From the NCBI RefSeq assembly GCF_034064985.1, contig NZ_CP139249.1, positions 2,914,001 to 2,978,000 of the forward strand: a DNA stretch of 64,000 bases, given 5' to 3'. Below the pieces are notes generated by a model. It saw nothing but the letters and a program-made list of their open reading frames with translations. It was not told where the DNA came from and made no database searches. Each line of letters starts with the position of its first letter. Within the stretch, counting starts at the first letter, position 1. This stretch comes from Acinetobacter pittii (GTDB taxonomy: Bacteria; Pseudomonadota; Gammaproteobacteria; Pseudomonadales; Moraxellaceae). The position numbers and the translations under genes were made by a program. This document shows positions 27,069-37,569 of the stretch, piece after piece.

Positions 27069-27194
27069 TGACAAGGTTCTCATTTTCAAAAAACTTTTTT
27101 GCTTTTCACCTAAAGCGAGGTGTTGGTAAGCCTCGGTGAAAGCCGTATATTATTCTACAAAATAATGACATATTTTGATTTACTTGGGGAAATT

Positions 27195-28232
27195 ATGGAT
27201 ATTACAGAGCTACTCGCCTTCTCTGTGAAAAATGGCGCGTCCGATTTACACTTGTCTGCTGGCATGCCACCAATGATTCGCGTGGATGGTGAAGTCCGTC
27301 GCATTAACTTACCTGCTCTAGATCATAAAGATGTTCATCGTCTGGTCTACGACATCATGAATGATAAACAGCGTCGTGACTACGAAGAAAAGCTTGAAAC
27401 CGACTTTTCTTTTGAAGTACCCAACGTTGCTCGTTTCCGTGTAAACGCATTTAACCAAAACCGTGGTGCGGGTGCAGTTTTTCGTACCATTCCCTCTAAA
27501 GTACTCACCATGGAAGATTTAGGCCTAGGTCAAATCTTTAAAGACATTTGTGATTATCCACGCGGTATTGTACTGGTGACAGGCCCAACAGGTTCTGGTA
27601 AATCGACGACACTTGCAGCGATGATGGACTACATCAACGAAAACCGTTATGACCACATTCTAACGGTTGAAGACCCTATCGAATTTGTACATCAGTCAAA
27701 GAAATGCCTGATTAACCAACGTGAAGTGCATCGTGATACACACGGCTTTAATGAGGCACTACGTTCAGCACTGCGTGAAGACCCTGATATTATTTTGGTC
27801 GGTGAGATGCGTGACCTTGAGACTATTCGTTTAGCGCTTACCGCTGCCGAAACAGGTCATTTGGTGTTTGGCACGCTGCATACCACTTCTGCTGCAAAAA
27901 CTATTGACCGTGTGATTGACGTATTCCCTGCCGAAGAAAAAGATATGGTCCGTGCCATGCTGTCTGAATCATTACAGGCTGTAATTTCACAAACCCTGCT
28001 TAAAAAGAATGGTGGCGGTCGTGTCGCAGCTCATGAAATTATGATTGGTATTCCTGCCATTCGTAACTTAATTCGTGAAAATAAAGTTGCGCAAATGTAC
28101 TCAGCTATTCAGACTGGCGCAAATCATGGCATGACCACCCTCGACCAAAGCTTAAAAAATTTGGTGTCTCGCGGTGTGATCAGCCCACAAACGGCTCGTA
28201 CTGCTGCTAAACAGCCTGAATCATTTCTATAA
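27195..28232 (+). CDS. pilT: Type IV pilus retraction ATPase PilT
   Basis: 345 residues from ATG 27195 (GGGGA five bases upstream). It starts MDITELLAFSVKNGASDLHLS, as PilT does. Walker A GPTGSGKSTT is near 131, the Asp box contains TVEDPIEF, Walker B is ILVGEMRDLETI, and the His box is TGHLVFGTLHT. It forms a cytoplasmic hexamer that pulls back pili for twitching and DNA uptake. pilU follows 19 bases downstream. Confidence 0.97.
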   Translation: MDITELLAFSVKNGASDLHLSAGMPPMIRVDGEVRRINLPALDHKDVHRLVYDIMNDKQRRDYEEKLETDFSFEVPNVARFRVNAFNQNRGAGAVFRTIPSKVLTMEDLGLGQIFKDICDYPRGIVLVTGPTGSGKSTTLAAMMDYINENRYDHILTVEDPIEFVHQSKKCLINQREVHRDTHGFNEALRSALREDPDIILVGEMRDLETIRLALTAAETGHLVFGTLHTTSAAKTIDRVIDVFPAEEKDMVRAMLSESLQAVISQTLLKKNGGGRVAAHEIMIGIPAIRNLIRENKVAQMYSAIQTGANHGMTTLDQSLKNLVSRGVISPQTARTAAKQPESFL

Positions 28233-28251
28233 AAATAATTAGAGAATAAAT

Positions 28252-29370
28252 ATGGATTTTAATGACCTGCTCAACCTGATGGTTGAAAAAAAATCATCCG
28301 ACCTCTTTATTACAGATGGCGTTGCACCATCGATGAAGATTAACGGGCAAATTGTCCCCATTTCAAAAAATAGTCTTTCAGGCGAAATTATCGGGCAACT
28401 CTTACATTCCATCATGAGTGAAAAACAACGCAAAGAATTTGCTGAGACTCGCGAATGTAATTTTGCCATTATGAACCGTGATAAAACTGCCCGCTTTCGT
28501 GTGAGTGCTTTTCAGCAACGCGACATGCCAGGCATGGTATTACGGCGAATTGAAACCAAAATTCCTTCAATTGATGACTTACAATTACCGCCAGTGCTTA
28601 AAGATTTATCGATGACCAAACGCGGCATTATTATTTTCGTAGGCGCGACAGGTACAGGTAAATCTACTTCATTGGCTTCAATGATTAGCTATCGTAACCA
28701 TAACTCTAAAGGTCATATCATTACCATTGAAGACCCGATTGAGTTTATTCATGAACATGCTGGCTGCATCATTACCCAACGTGAAGTCGGGATCGATACA
28801 GACTCATTCGAAATTGCCTTAAAGAATACGTTGCGACAAGCACCCGATGTGATCTTAATTGGTGAGATTCGCTCTCGTGAAGTCATGGACTATGCGATTG
28901 GTTTTGCCGAAACGGGTCACTTGGTCTTAGCCACGATGCATGCGAACAACGCCAACCAAGCACTTGACCGTATTATTCACTTCTTTGAAAGTGACCGTCA
29001 TAGCCAGCTCTACATGGATTTATCGCTTAATTTAAAGGCCATGATTGCACAACAACTTATTCCGACTCCAGATGGTAATTCGCGCCGTGCAGCGATTGAG
29101 ATTCTCATTAACTCACCACTAATTTCAGACTATATTCGCAAAGGCGAAATTCATGAAATTAAAGATTTAATGAAACGCTCACGTGAACTCGGTATGCAAA
29201 CTTTTGACCAAGCACTGTTTGATCTTTATAAGTCAGGCCAAATTACCTACAAAGATGCATTAAAACATGCCGACTCACCAAACGATTTACGTTTAACAAT
29301 TAAGCTTGCCGAAGAAGGTCCTGAGCAAATTGCAGGCACAAATCAGCATTTAACCTTCGACCGACAGTAA
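28252..29370 (+). CDS. pilU: PilT-dependent retraction ATPase PilU
   Basis: 372 residues, a PilT paralogue: MDFNDLLNLMVEKKSSDLFIT, Walker A GATGTGKSTS, Asp box TIEDPIEF, Walker B ILIGEIRSREVM and His box TGHLVLATMHA. The C-terminus is longer than in PilT, as typical for PilU. It supports PilT-driven pilus retraction under load. Same transcript as pilT. Confidence 0.96.
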   Translation: MDFNDLLNLMVEKKSSDLFITDGVAPSMKINGQIVPISKNSLSGEIIGQLLHSIMSEKQRKEFAETRECNFAIMNRDKTARFRVSAFQQRDMPGMVLRRIETKIPSIDDLQLPPVLKDLSMTKRGIIIFVGATGTGKSTSLASMISYRNHNSKGHIITIEDPIEFIHEHAGCIITQREVGIDTDSFEIALKNTLRQAPDVILIGEIRSREVMDYAIGFAETGHLVLATMHANNANQALDRIIHFFESDRHSQLYMDLSLNLKAMIAQQLIPTPDGNSRRAAIEILINSPLISDYIRKGEIHEIKDLMKRSRELGMQTFDQALFDLYKSGQITYKDALKHADSPNDLRLTIKLAEEGPEQIAGTNQHLTFDRQ

Positions 29371-29379
29371 TTTCTTCAT

Positions 29380-29414
29380 AAAAAAAGGAAGGTTAAACGT
29401 AACCTTCCTTTTTT
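29380..29414. terminator. Terminator between pilU and fur
   Basis: GGAAGGTTA/TAACCTTCC stem (29387-29408) flanked by A and T runs; serves pilU and probably the convergent fur. Confidence 0.88.
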
Positions 29415-29439
29415 ATTTGTTTTCTTTGTGTGAAAACGA

Positions 29440-29877
29440 TTATTTCTTGCGCAGTACTTCCTGACATTCAGGTTCGTTACAGTAACCGTAGAGGTTTAAT
29501 GAGTGACCCGTTAAGGTAAACCCATGTTGCTCAGCTACAGCATGCTGTTCTTTCTCGATAACATCATTAGTAAATTCAATAACTTTGTTGCAATTATGGC
29601 AAACCAAATGATCGTGGTGATCTTCTTGCATAATTTCGAAAACAGAATGATTATTTTCGAAATGGTGGCGCTGAATGATACCTGCAGCTTCAAATTGTGT
29701 TAACACACGGTAAACTGTCGCAAGACCGACATCTTCCCCTTGTTCTAACAAAGTCTTGTAAATATCTTCAGCGCTAAGATGATGTTGTTTTGAATTTTCT
29801 AATAATTCCAAAATCTTAATTCGAGGAAGGGTAACTTTAAGTCCAGCTTTGCGCAAATCTTGATTGGAAATAGGCAT
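29440..29877 (-). CDS. fur: Ferric uptake regulator Fur
   Basis: 145 residues from ATG 29877, after GAGAGACC. The winged HTH (LRKAGLKVTLPRIKILELLE to VGLATVYRVLTQFEAAGII) is followed by the metal-rich dimerisation half HHDHLVCHNCNKVIEF and the C-terminal pair CNEPEC. With Fe2+ it represses iron acquisition genes. A good 19-base Fur box is not visible in the fur/bamE gap, so autoregulation cannot be claimed. Confidence 0.95.
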   Translation of the reverse strand: MPISNQDLRKAGLKVTLPRIKILELLENSKQHHLSAEDIYKTLLEQGEDVGLATVYRVLTQFEAAGIIQRHHFENNHSVFEIMQEDHHDHLVCHNCNKVIEFTNDVIEKEQHAVAEQHGFTLTGHSLNLYGYCNEPECQEVLRKK

Positions 29878-29988
29878 GAAAAAAGGTCTCTCAACAAATC
29901 TCAAGTTGGAATAGGCAATAGAATTTAGATGAAGTATGATCTATCCTTTGATCAAATGCATCATAATTTATTGGGATAGTGTAGCAAA

Positions 29989-30387
29989 ATGCAAAAACTC
30001 GTGCTGACGTTATTAGTCACTTCACTCCTTGCTGGTTGTTCAATCTTTGGTGTATATAAGGTTGATATTCCTCAAGGGACTCCATTGACCAAAGCTCAAG
30101 CCTCTCAAGTACAAGTCGGCATGAATTTCCAGCAAGTGCGTTTTTTGCTTGGTAGTCCAACTGTGACTGATCCCCTCAATCCTCTACGTTGGGACTACAT
30201 TTACAACTATATCCCGGGAACTTATGCTAAAAAAGCAAAAATCCCCGCAGCACATGGTCAGCATTTAAAAATTTACTTTGATGGCACTGGCACAGTAACT
30301 AAAATTGAAGGTTTAGAAACTATTCCAGAATCGCAACCAGGTTTACCTGCTTCTAAAGAAGCGATTTTAACTGCACCACCACTATAA
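29989..30387 (+). CDS. bamE: Outer-membrane assembly lipoprotein BamE
   Basis: 132 residues with a lipoprotein signal (VTSLLAGC, lipid Cys 17). The SmpA/OmlA domain follows: VDIPQGTPLTKAQASQVQVGMNFQQVRFLLGSP and DPLNPLRWDYIYNY. It is a subunit of the BAM complex that inserts beta-barrel proteins. Divergent from fur, a conserved neighbourhood in this group. Ends at a strong terminator. Confidence 0.94.
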   Translation: MQKLVLTLLVTSLLAGCSIFGVYKVDIPQGTPLTKAQASQVQVGMNFQQVRFLLGSPTVTDPLNPLRWDYIYNYIPGTYAKKAKIPAAHGQHLKIYFDGTGTVTKIEGLETIPESQPGLPASKEAILTAPPL

Positions 30388-30404
30388 TCGTTTTTTCTAA
30401 TAAA

Positions 30405-30442
30405 AATAAACCCCTCAAGTGAAATACTTTGAGGGGTTTTGT
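30405..30442. terminator. Bidirectional terminator between bamE and rnfH
   Basis: AAACCCCTCAA (30408-30418) pairs with TTGAGGGGTTT (30429-30439) between convergent genes. Confidence 0.88.
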
Positions 30443-30451
30443 TTATGGGGC

Positions 30452-30766
30452 TTATTGCTTAAAGCGATTACTTTTAATATATCGCCCCACAGGGTTTTTC
30501 TCGGCGCGTTTACGACGTATATCTTTGGGGTTAATCGTTAAAGGTCGATAAATCTCAACTCGATCACCAGCTTGCAAAATCGCATGTGCTTCAACTTTTG
30601 CGCCAAAGATGCCAAGTTGTAATGGCTCAGGCAAACTGACCTGTGTCTGCAAGCCACTCGCCTCAACTGCTTGTAATGCAGTCATACCAGCTTCAAATGG
30701 AATAGCAACTAAAAACTGTTGCTCTGGGGCTGCATAAGCAACCCACACTTGCTGAGCTTTTTCCAT
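30452..30766 (-). CDS. rnfH: RnfH/UPF0125 ubiquitin-like family protein
   Basis: 104 residues from ATG 30766, whose A is the last base of the upstream TGA (TGATG), so translation is coupled. The beta-grasp fold reads VWVAYAAPEQQFLVAIPFEAGMTALQAVEASGL, then LQLGIFGAKVEAHAILQAGDRVEIYRPL, the signature end of the family, with a basic tail. RnfH usually lies beside ratA and smpB; here it follows a membrane protein instead. Its biochemical role is poorly known. Confidence 0.88.
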   Translation of the reverse strand: MEKAQQVWVAYAAPEQQFLVAIPFEAGMTALQAVEASGLQTQVSLPEPLQLGIFGAKVEAHAILQAGDRVEIYRPLTINPKDIRRKRAEKNPVGRYIKSNRFKQ

Positions 30767-31848
30767 CAGATAATTTGTCCAATCACCGCAATCATGGCAA
30801 TCACAATTGAAAGCGGCAATACAATACGTACCGCAATGCGCCATAAGTTATAAAACAACTCATTGCTAAAATTCATAGATTTACGCAAATGGCTAATTTT
30901 CATAATCCAGCCAGCAAAAATGGCATAGATCAAGCAAATGAGTAATCCCCAAAGCATCAAAATCAGCGTAAAGATGTTATGAAGCTCAGGCACAGCCCAA
31001 ACAGCAATCGCTATAACAATAATCACCCACTGTAAAATAGGCATAAGCTGACGCTGAGCAAGCTGCTCTCTAGCCAATTGCACAAATAACGCTGTTGTCA
31101 TTACTGCGGTAAAGATCCAAGTAAAAACAGGAAGCTGTGCTTGTAAAGAAAAGAAACCAAAGGCAATCACAGCAATTAACTGAGCTAACCAAATTGGAAG
31201 AACTGTTTTCGTTGCACCTTCTTGCGACTGAACAGCACCTACACTATTTTGCCAGTAAAGCCCTAAGCCTAATCCACTTGCAACAAGTGCAAGTACAGTC
31301 GCATTACCCCATTCTTTAAACTCAACATTGGTCCAATGCCAAGGCTTTAAAGTCGTTCCCATCGTGTTAGCTAAAACAAGAGAAGCGATTACACCAATCG
31401 TCATCAGTAAGATTAAAATCTGACGTGGAATAAAGGATAAAATGAGGGCCACAACAGCAAGACCAGCAAAAACAAGTTGCACTGAAACACTATTATTAAG
31501 TTGTGTAGTCAGTAAATTGCCAGCTGTACTTAATACATTACCAGCTAAAAATGGAATAAAAATAACCGCAAGCCAGCCAACCAAACGCCATTTTGGGGAA
31601 CTATCTGCTTCACGAGTTAAACTTGATAAAGCATTTAAGGCTGTAGTCTTCGACCGTTTTGCTAAAGCAATTTCCAAATAACAAACTGGTAGTGCCAATA
31701 ACAACATTGTGCCTAACCACAATAACCAGAAATCGAGTTGACGATCAATCTGGATTCCCATTGTGGGTGCCAATGTCGCCATAATGATGAAAGATAAGCA
31801 AAACGCCATCAGGGGCGATAACCATCGTGACATAGGTATGTCCTGCAT
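30766..31848 (-). CDS. Short NSS-like (sodium-dependent symporter-like) membrane protein
   Basis: 360 residues from ATG 31848 (AAGGA upstream), with about ten membrane spans. The start (MSRWLSPLMAFCLSFIIMA), the span-2 region (LPVCYLEIALAKRSKTTAL) and the end (NLWRIAVRIVLPLSIVIAMIAVI) recall neurotransmitter:sodium symporters. The usual length is 440-500 residues and the canonical Na-site motif in span 1 is not clear. It may be a degenerate or divergent member; transport is inferred. Coupled by one base to rnfH downstream. Confidence 0.65.
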   Translation of the reverse strand: MQDIPMSRWLSPLMAFCLSFIIMATLAPTMGIQIDRQLDFWLLWLGTMLLLALPVCYLEIALAKRSKTTALNALSSLTREADSSPKWRLVGWLAVIFIPFLAGNVLSTAGNLLTTQLNNSVSVQLVFAGLAVVALILSFIPRQILILLMTIGVIASLVLANTMGTTLKPWHWTNVEFKEWGNATVLALVASGLGLGLYWQNSVGAVQSQEGATKTVLPIWLAQLIAVIAFGFFSLQAQLPVFTWIFTAVMTTALFVQLAREQLAQRQLMPILQWVIIVIAIAVWAVPELHNIFTLILMLWGLLICLIYAIFAGWIMKISHLRKSMNFSNELFYNLWRIAVRIVLPLSIVIAMIAVIGQII

Positions 31849-31917
31849 TATGCATTCCTTGAAAAAGACTAGAGATATTTTGCCCGTGTCATGCTTGAAA
31901 ATCAAAGTTTGCTCAAT

Positions 31918-31949
31918 AAAAAAAGCAAACTACCGAATCGATAGTTTGC
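31918..31949 (-). terminator. Terminator of the bacteriohemerythrin gene
   Basis: GCAAACTA/TAGTTTGC stem with T run on the minus strand. Confidence 0.82.
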
Positions 31950-31986
31950 CGCGCTAACTGAAATTATGAGTTATTTTTATTTCAGG

Positions 31987-32442
31987 TTATGAGAAAAACC
32001 GAGCAAACCAGTTTTTCCCTTTTTTCTTTTCTTTTTCTCTAATAATTCCCATCATATTTTCTTTTACTGCTCCTACATAATCGGCATCATCATGTTGAAT
32101 ATGGTTAATTAACCATTTAGCCAAAATTTCTTGTAATTCTGCTTCAATCGTGTGCCCCATTTCAAAACGTTCACGATATAACTCTATTTTTTTAATAAAT
32201 AAATCATGTACACGTTTATGAGGTACACGATATTTATAATCAGCTTCCTCTTGCAAACTTTCTTCGAAAGTAAAATGTGATTGCGTGTAATCGATAATAT
32301 TGTCTAGAACATCTTTAATACGACGTCTATCCTCTTCATCTTTTACATCATCAATCTCATTAATATAATCAAGTATTCGTTTATGTTGCTCATCAATAAC
32401 ATCAATACCCGTATTATATTCTGAAGCCCATTTCATTTTCAT
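31987..32442 (-). CDS. Bacteriohemerythrin
   Basis: 151 residues from ATG 32442 (GGAG upstream). All seven di-iron ligands are present with standard spacing: H20 (DEQH), H56, E60 (HFTFE), H75, H79 (PHKRVH), H114 (LINHIQHDD) and D119. A single-domain O2-binding four-helix protein of the cytoplasm; oxygen storage or sensing is the usual proposal. The C-terminus adds a Lys-rich, Trp/Phe-containing tail (KKKGKNWFARFFS) that could be amphipathic. Confidence 0.93.
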   Translation of the reverse strand: MKMKWASEYNTGIDVIDEQHKRILDYINEIDDVKDEEDRRRIKDVLDNIIDYTQSHFTFEESLQEEADYKYRVPHKRVHDLFIKKIELYRERFEMGHTIEAELQEILAKWLINHIQHDDADYVGAVKENMMGIIREKEKKKGKNWFARFFS

Positions 32443-32693
32443 ACATCTCCCCAATGATGATTAATGATCGTTGCATAAACTCCATGATATATTTAAAGAA
32501 TATAAATAAAAACAAACCTATTTTGTCGGCTTTAGCATATAAAAATTATATTCAACTCAAGTTTTTGTTTTTAAAATATTTAATTAAAATTAACCAACTA
32601 AAATAATAAAGTATTTTTTAAACAAACTATTTAATTGTTAAATGATAAAAATATATAAATATCCTTATTCATATATTTTAAATGTATTTTATA

Positions 32694-33542
32694 TTAATAC
32701 TGATCTGCACGCGTAATACGTTTAAGTTCAGGATTTTCCTGTTCACGCTTTAATCTTTCTACAAAGGTAATAGCCTTTTTAATCGGTTTACCATTTTGAA
32801 ATAAAATCATTTCACCAGGTTGGTAGGCTGTCCAATTTTCATTATGTGTTAAAGGTTCAGTGGTTATTACTGCCACACGATCGTCAGGTGTTGTTACCTG
32901 GCTAAAATCGACTTCGACATCTAAATCAATTAAATGAGCATGATTAAATGGATATTCACGAACGAGCCAATGTAATTTAGTAATGGCATAACTAAATAAT
33001 GCTTTGCCATTAGATAGACAATAATTAAATGTGCCGTATTCCGCAATTTGTGGAGAAATCTTTTCTAATACTTCAAAGATTTGTTCAAGACTTGGCTCTT
33101 CATAACCAAATACTTCAACGAGTTGATCGAGCAAATAACAAAATGCCCGCTCACTATCGGTATTACCTACTGGTGTGAAACGTCCACTTAACGGCGGATT
33201 AAAGTCATGTAAATCGCCATTATGAGCAAAAATCCAGTGTCGCCCCCACAACTCACGAATAAAGGGATGTGAATTTTCTAAAGTGATTTTGCCTTGAGTA
33301 GCTTTTCGAATGTGTGCAATCACATTGCGTGATTTAATAGGATAATTACGAATAAGATCGGCAATTGGAGATTCAACTGCCGACTGGTTATCAACGAATA
33401 AACGGCATGCCTTATCTTCGAAAAATGCGATGCCAAATCCATCACTATGATCTGAGGTAATTCCTGCCCGTTGTGAAAAACCACGGAAGGAAAAAGTAAT
33501 ATCCGTTGGTGTTGCACAATTCATTCCTAATAGCTGGCACAT
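32694..33542 (-). CDS. Class II glutamine amidotransferase, YafJ-like
   Basis: 282 residues. Cys2 is the N-terminal nucleophile (MCQLLGMNC). The Ntn glutaminase signatures follow: SDHSDGFGIAFFE, IAHIRKATQG and WIFAHNGDLHDF, then TDSERAFCYLLDQ. No synthetase domain is attached, so it is of the stand-alone YafJ type whose acceptor is unknown. The 239-base gap downstream, to the hemerythrin start, is AT-rich with no other feature I can support. Confidence 0.9.
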   Translation of the reverse strand: MCQLLGMNCATPTDITFSFRGFSQRAGITSDHSDGFGIAFFEDKACRLFVDNQSAVESPIADLIRNYPIKSRNVIAHIRKATQGKITLENSHPFIRELWGRHWIFAHNGDLHDFNPPLSGRFTPVGNTDSERAFCYLLDQLVEVFGYEEPSLEQIFEVLEKISPQIAEYGTFNYCLSNGKALFSYAITKLHWLVREYPFNHAHLIDLDVEVDFSQVTTPDDRVAVITTEPLTHNENWTAYQPGEMILFQNGKPIKKAITFVERLKREQENPELKRITRADQY

Positions 33543-33649
33543 ATCGCTTTTAAACTACTTCTAATTACCCCATCTGCTCTATTGTGCATGAGAGTAAAAT
33601 GGCTTGCAAATCTCAATATGTGCTGGCTATTACAAAATAGGAAATATGA

Positions 33650-34432
33650 TTAACGCTGCACCATTTTATTCATGACAAATGAGGTCGCGACTTTATTCAC
33701 CTCAAGAAATACAAAATAATCTAGACAGTTAAATTCTTCATCAAAAAATGCCTGTTTCGATAGTTTTGACTGCATGCTCAGATACATTTGGAATAGCTTT
33801 GGCATACGTTCATCTTGTGGGAAGCTAAACTCAGGATATTCAGGTTCATAGATTTTTTTAGAACGAATATCAATCGTTTTGCTTTCAGATAACTGTTGAA
33901 TCTGGCGATGTGTGTAATACGCTCTAGCTAAATTATCTTGCAAATGAATACTGACACAGCCCATTAAATATTTAGCGCGCATTGACCAGAGTACTTTCGG
34001 TGCAAGGTTTAACCATAACATTGATAATGCTTTACCATTACGAAAGCGAGGATGTACACAAGTACGGCCTATTTCTAACACATTTGGAAGATGGGATAAT
34101 TGAGGAACAATATCGAACTCATGAGCACTGTAGCTTTGTGCTATTTCGTGGCCTTGAAATAGTTTTAAACGAGTATACGCTACAATTTCTCCAGTCCATT
34201 TTTCACGCAAGACTGCGTGTTCACAACCAAAATCGTAAATATCTTGGTCTAAATTATCTTCAAACTTGATTCCGAATTGTTGGCTAAATTGTTGTGCACG
34301 AAACCGTTGTACATCTTGTAATTCTTTTAAATTATCAACCCATTCAAAACGAAATTGCGTCTGATTTATTGCTTTATGACGATTTAAAGGTAAAGTCCAG
34401 GTTTGGCGATATTGATTAAATTTTTCCAGCAT
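33650..34432 (-). CDS. GNAT-fold N-acyltransferase, OlsB-like
   Basis: 260 residues from ATG 34432 (AGGAGCG upstream). The Acetyltransf_5/OlsB pattern is seen in FRFEWVDNLKELQDVQRFRAQQFSQQFG, EHAVLREKWTGEIVAYTRL, LEIGRTCVHPRFRNGKALSMLWL and YLMGCVSIHL. OlsB makes lyso-ornithine lipid from acyl-ACP and ornithine; this or another N-acyl amino-acid synthesis is likely. An OlsA partner is not adjacent, although an acyltransferase lies 6 kb away at 40703. Confidence 0.8.
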   Translation of the reverse strand: MLEKFNQYRQTWTLPLNRHKAINQTQFRFEWVDNLKELQDVQRFRAQQFSQQFGIKFEDNLDQDIYDFGCEHAVLREKWTGEIVAYTRLKLFQGHEIAQSYSAHEFDIVPQLSHLPNVLEIGRTCVHPRFRNGKALSMLWLNLAPKVLWSMRAKYLMGCVSIHLQDNLARAYYTHRQIQQLSESKTIDIRSKKIYEPEYPEFSFPQDERMPKLFQMYLSMQSKLSKQAFFDEEFNCLDYFVFLEVNKVATSFVMNKMVQR

Positions 34433-34506
34433 AATGAACGCTCCTAGTGACATCCCCTACACTAGTCAAAGCTCATGACAAAAAAATGACCAAATTAAAA
34501 TGGCAT

Positions 34507-34537
34507 AAAAAAAGACCACCTAGAGTGATCTTTTTAT
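34507..34537 (-). terminator. Terminator of the pgm-argB operon
   Basis: AAAGAcCAC, loop, GTGaTCTTT with A and T runs, 20 bases beyond argB. Confidence 0.72.
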
Positions 34538-34554
34538 TGAGAATAATGGATTTC

Positions 34555-35475
<921 letters not shown>

Positions 35476-36894
35476 TTAGGCCTCTGAAAGTTCTTGTGCA
35501 ATTTGCGGATAGTGTTCTTGTAACATATCTACAAATTTTTGCTGGATTTCCTTTAATCGTAAAGGATTATCCGCATCAAATCTTACTGTAAAATATTCAC
35601 CAGTATTTGATGCTCGAATAATGCCAAAACCATCATCAAAATCAAGACGTACGCCATCGATTTTACTAATACGTGCCCCTAAGCGATGACTTAAAATCTC
35701 AATATCTTGTAATACATATTTTGGATCTGACTGATAAGTACCAATATAGGTATCTTCTGTGCAACATCTTTCTGGATATGAGGCAAATAATTCAGAAATA
35801 GTTGTAGCACTCGATTGAGTAAAATACTCCATTACCCGTAATGCAGCATACAAACCATCGTCGTAGCCAAAACCACGGCCATCATTAAATACATAATGAC
35901 CTGCATATTCTCCACCGAAAATGGCACGCCCACCCGACTGAGACAAATAAGCCCGTAGGAAGCTACTTCCCGTGCGGATCATTTTTGCTTTTCCACCGAG
36001 TTTTTCGACAGTCTCTTGAACCATACGTGAACATTTCACATCAAAAACAATCTCGTGCTCTGGATGCTGCTCAAGGCACATTTGCGCAAAAAGCGACAAT
36101 AAGCGGTCTGCTGTCAATATCTGTGCTTTTTCATCGACTAAAACAACGCGGTCTCCATCACCATCCAAAGCAATACCAATATCAGCCTGCTGCTCGACCA
36201 CTGCTTTTCGCAAGCTAGTTAAATGAGCTGCATTTGAAGGGTCTGGTGCGTGATCTGGAAACTCTCCATTTGGATCGGTACGTAAAGCAATGACTTCACA
36301 ACCCATTTTTTCCAAGATTAGCTTTGAACAATGCCCAGCTGAACCATGTAAACCATCTAAAACAACTTTTAAAGGGTGCTTTAAATGAATATCTTTGAAA
36401 ATAGCTTGTTGGTATTTTTGGCAAAATTCAGCTTTAAATTGAGGTAAGGTTAGCTCAAGTACAGAAATTGAATGGTTGGGTACATAAGTTTGGGCTTCTT
36501 CACCCACCTGCTGAATCATTTCTGGAGACGGCGGTTCACCTTTTAAAATCCACTTAATACCATTATCCGATTTTGGATTATGGCTTGCGGTCACCATAAT
36601 ACCGTTGCCACCAAAATCTCTAGCAATGTAATACATCATCGGGGATGAGCAGCAGCCAATATTGGTAACGTTTAAGCCTTGTTCTATTAAAATTTCTTCA
36701 ATTAAGTGCGCATAAGCTGGGCTAGTGAGACGGGCATCATAGCCAATCACTAATTGAGTTTGTTTTGCTTGTTTGTATTGCTGTGCCAATCCGTAGGCAA
36801 TTGAACGGACAACGTCCGTGGTTAAGTAAGAAAGTTTGCCTCTAATATCGTAAGCACGAAAAATACTTTTAGGAAATGAGTGTCTTACATTCAT
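35476..36894 (-). CDS. Phosphomannomutase/phosphoglucomutase (AlgC-like)
   Basis: 472 residues. The catalytic phosphoserine is S104 in GIMVTASHNPKSDNGIKW. The metal loop is DGDGDRV (about 242), sugar binding GGEYAGH, and phosphate binding RASNTGEYFTVRFDAD near the C-terminus. It converts mannose-6-P or glucose-6-P to the 1-phosphate for surface polysaccharide precursors. First gene of an operon with argB. The symbol algC or manB/pgm depends on the species; the protein is clearly of this bifunctional clade. Confidence 0.9.
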   Translation of the reverse strand: MNVRHSFPKSIFRAYDIRGKLSYLTTDVVRSIAYGLAQQYKQAKQTQLVIGYDARLTSPAYAHLIEEILIEQGLNVTNIGCCSSPMMYYIARDFGGNGIMVTASHNPKSDNGIKWILKGEPPSPEMIQQVGEEAQTYVPNHSISVLELTLPQFKAEFCQKYQQAIFKDIHLKHPLKVVLDGLHGSAGHCSKLILEKMGCEVIALRTDPNGEFPDHAPDPSNAAHLTSLRKAVVEQQADIGIALDGDGDRVVLVDEKAQILTADRLLSLFAQMCLEQHPEHEIVFDVKCSRMVQETVEKLGGKAKMIRTGSSFLRAYLSQSGGRAIFGGEYAGHYVFNDGRGFGYDDGLYAALRVMEYFTQSSATTISELFASYPERCCTEDTYIGTYQSDPKYVLQDIEILSHRLGARISKIDGVRLDFDDGFGIIRASNTGEYFTVRFDADNPLRLKEIQQKFVDMLQEHYPQIAQELSEA

Positions 36895-37040
36895 AGCGTA
36901 TCTTCTATTTAAAGATCAATTCGATCTATCGCAAAAACATAGATTATTCAAAATTTTTGAAAGGTTTGTTTGCTAAAAAAGTTAAAAGAATATTAGTAAA
37001 GCGTGTTGTAATATAATCTATTGTAACATTCAAGATGTAA

Positions 37041-37069
37041 AAAGAAACGCCTGATCAGCAGGCGTTTGA
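37041..37069 (-). terminator. Terminator of rep-dut
   Basis: AAACGCCTG/CAGGCGTTT stem with a 5-base loop and a T run on the minus strand. Confidence 0.85.
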
Positions 37070-37093
37070 TTTTCGTTAATATTCTCAAAAAAC

Positions 37094-37546
37094 TTATTGT
37101 TTACCTGTGTGACCAAAGCCACCAGCACCACGTAAAGTTTCTTCAAACTCTTCTACTTGCTCAAATTCGGCTTGTACGACTGGTACTAAAACATATTGTG
37201 CCAAACGCTCACCTGGTTCTAAACGGAATGTGGTTTGACCACGGTTCCAAACAGAAACCATTAATTCACCTTGATAATCCGAATCAATCAAACCAACTAA
37301 GTTGCCAAGCACGATACCGTGTTTATGACCTAAACCGGAACGCGGTAAAATTAAACCAGCAAAATTTACATCATGAATATAAATTGCCATACCTGTTTTA
37401 ACTAAAACAGTTTGTCCTGGTTCAATATCAATTGCTTCATCTAAACAGGCACGTAAATCTAAACCCGCTGAACCTGCTGTTGCATATGAAGGTAAAGGCC
37501 ATTCTTTACCTAAACGCGGATCGAGCAATTTCACTTGAACTTTCAT
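37094..37546 (-). CDS. dut: dUTP diphosphatase
   Basis: 150 residues with the five trimeric dUTPase motifs: [42 protein letters not shown] and [12 protein letters not shown]. It hydrolyses dUTP to dUMP, protecting DNA from uracil. It lies 23 bases downstream of rep; the shared operon is plausible. Length is standard. Confidence 0.96.
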   Translation of the reverse strand: MKVQVKLLDPRLGKEWPLPSYATAGSAGLDLRACLDEAIDIEPGQTVLVKTGMAIYIHDVNFAGLILPRSGLGHKHGIVLGNLVGLIDSDYQGELMVSVWNRGQTTFRLEPGERLAQYVLVPVVQAEFEQVEEFEETLRGAGGFGHTGKQ

Positions 37547-37569
37547 GGGATTTCCTAAAAATTAAAAAA

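Noticed and set aside
29878-29988. Fur box in the fur/bamE promoter gap
   Set aside because: Only partial matches to the 19-base consensus in AT-rich DNA.
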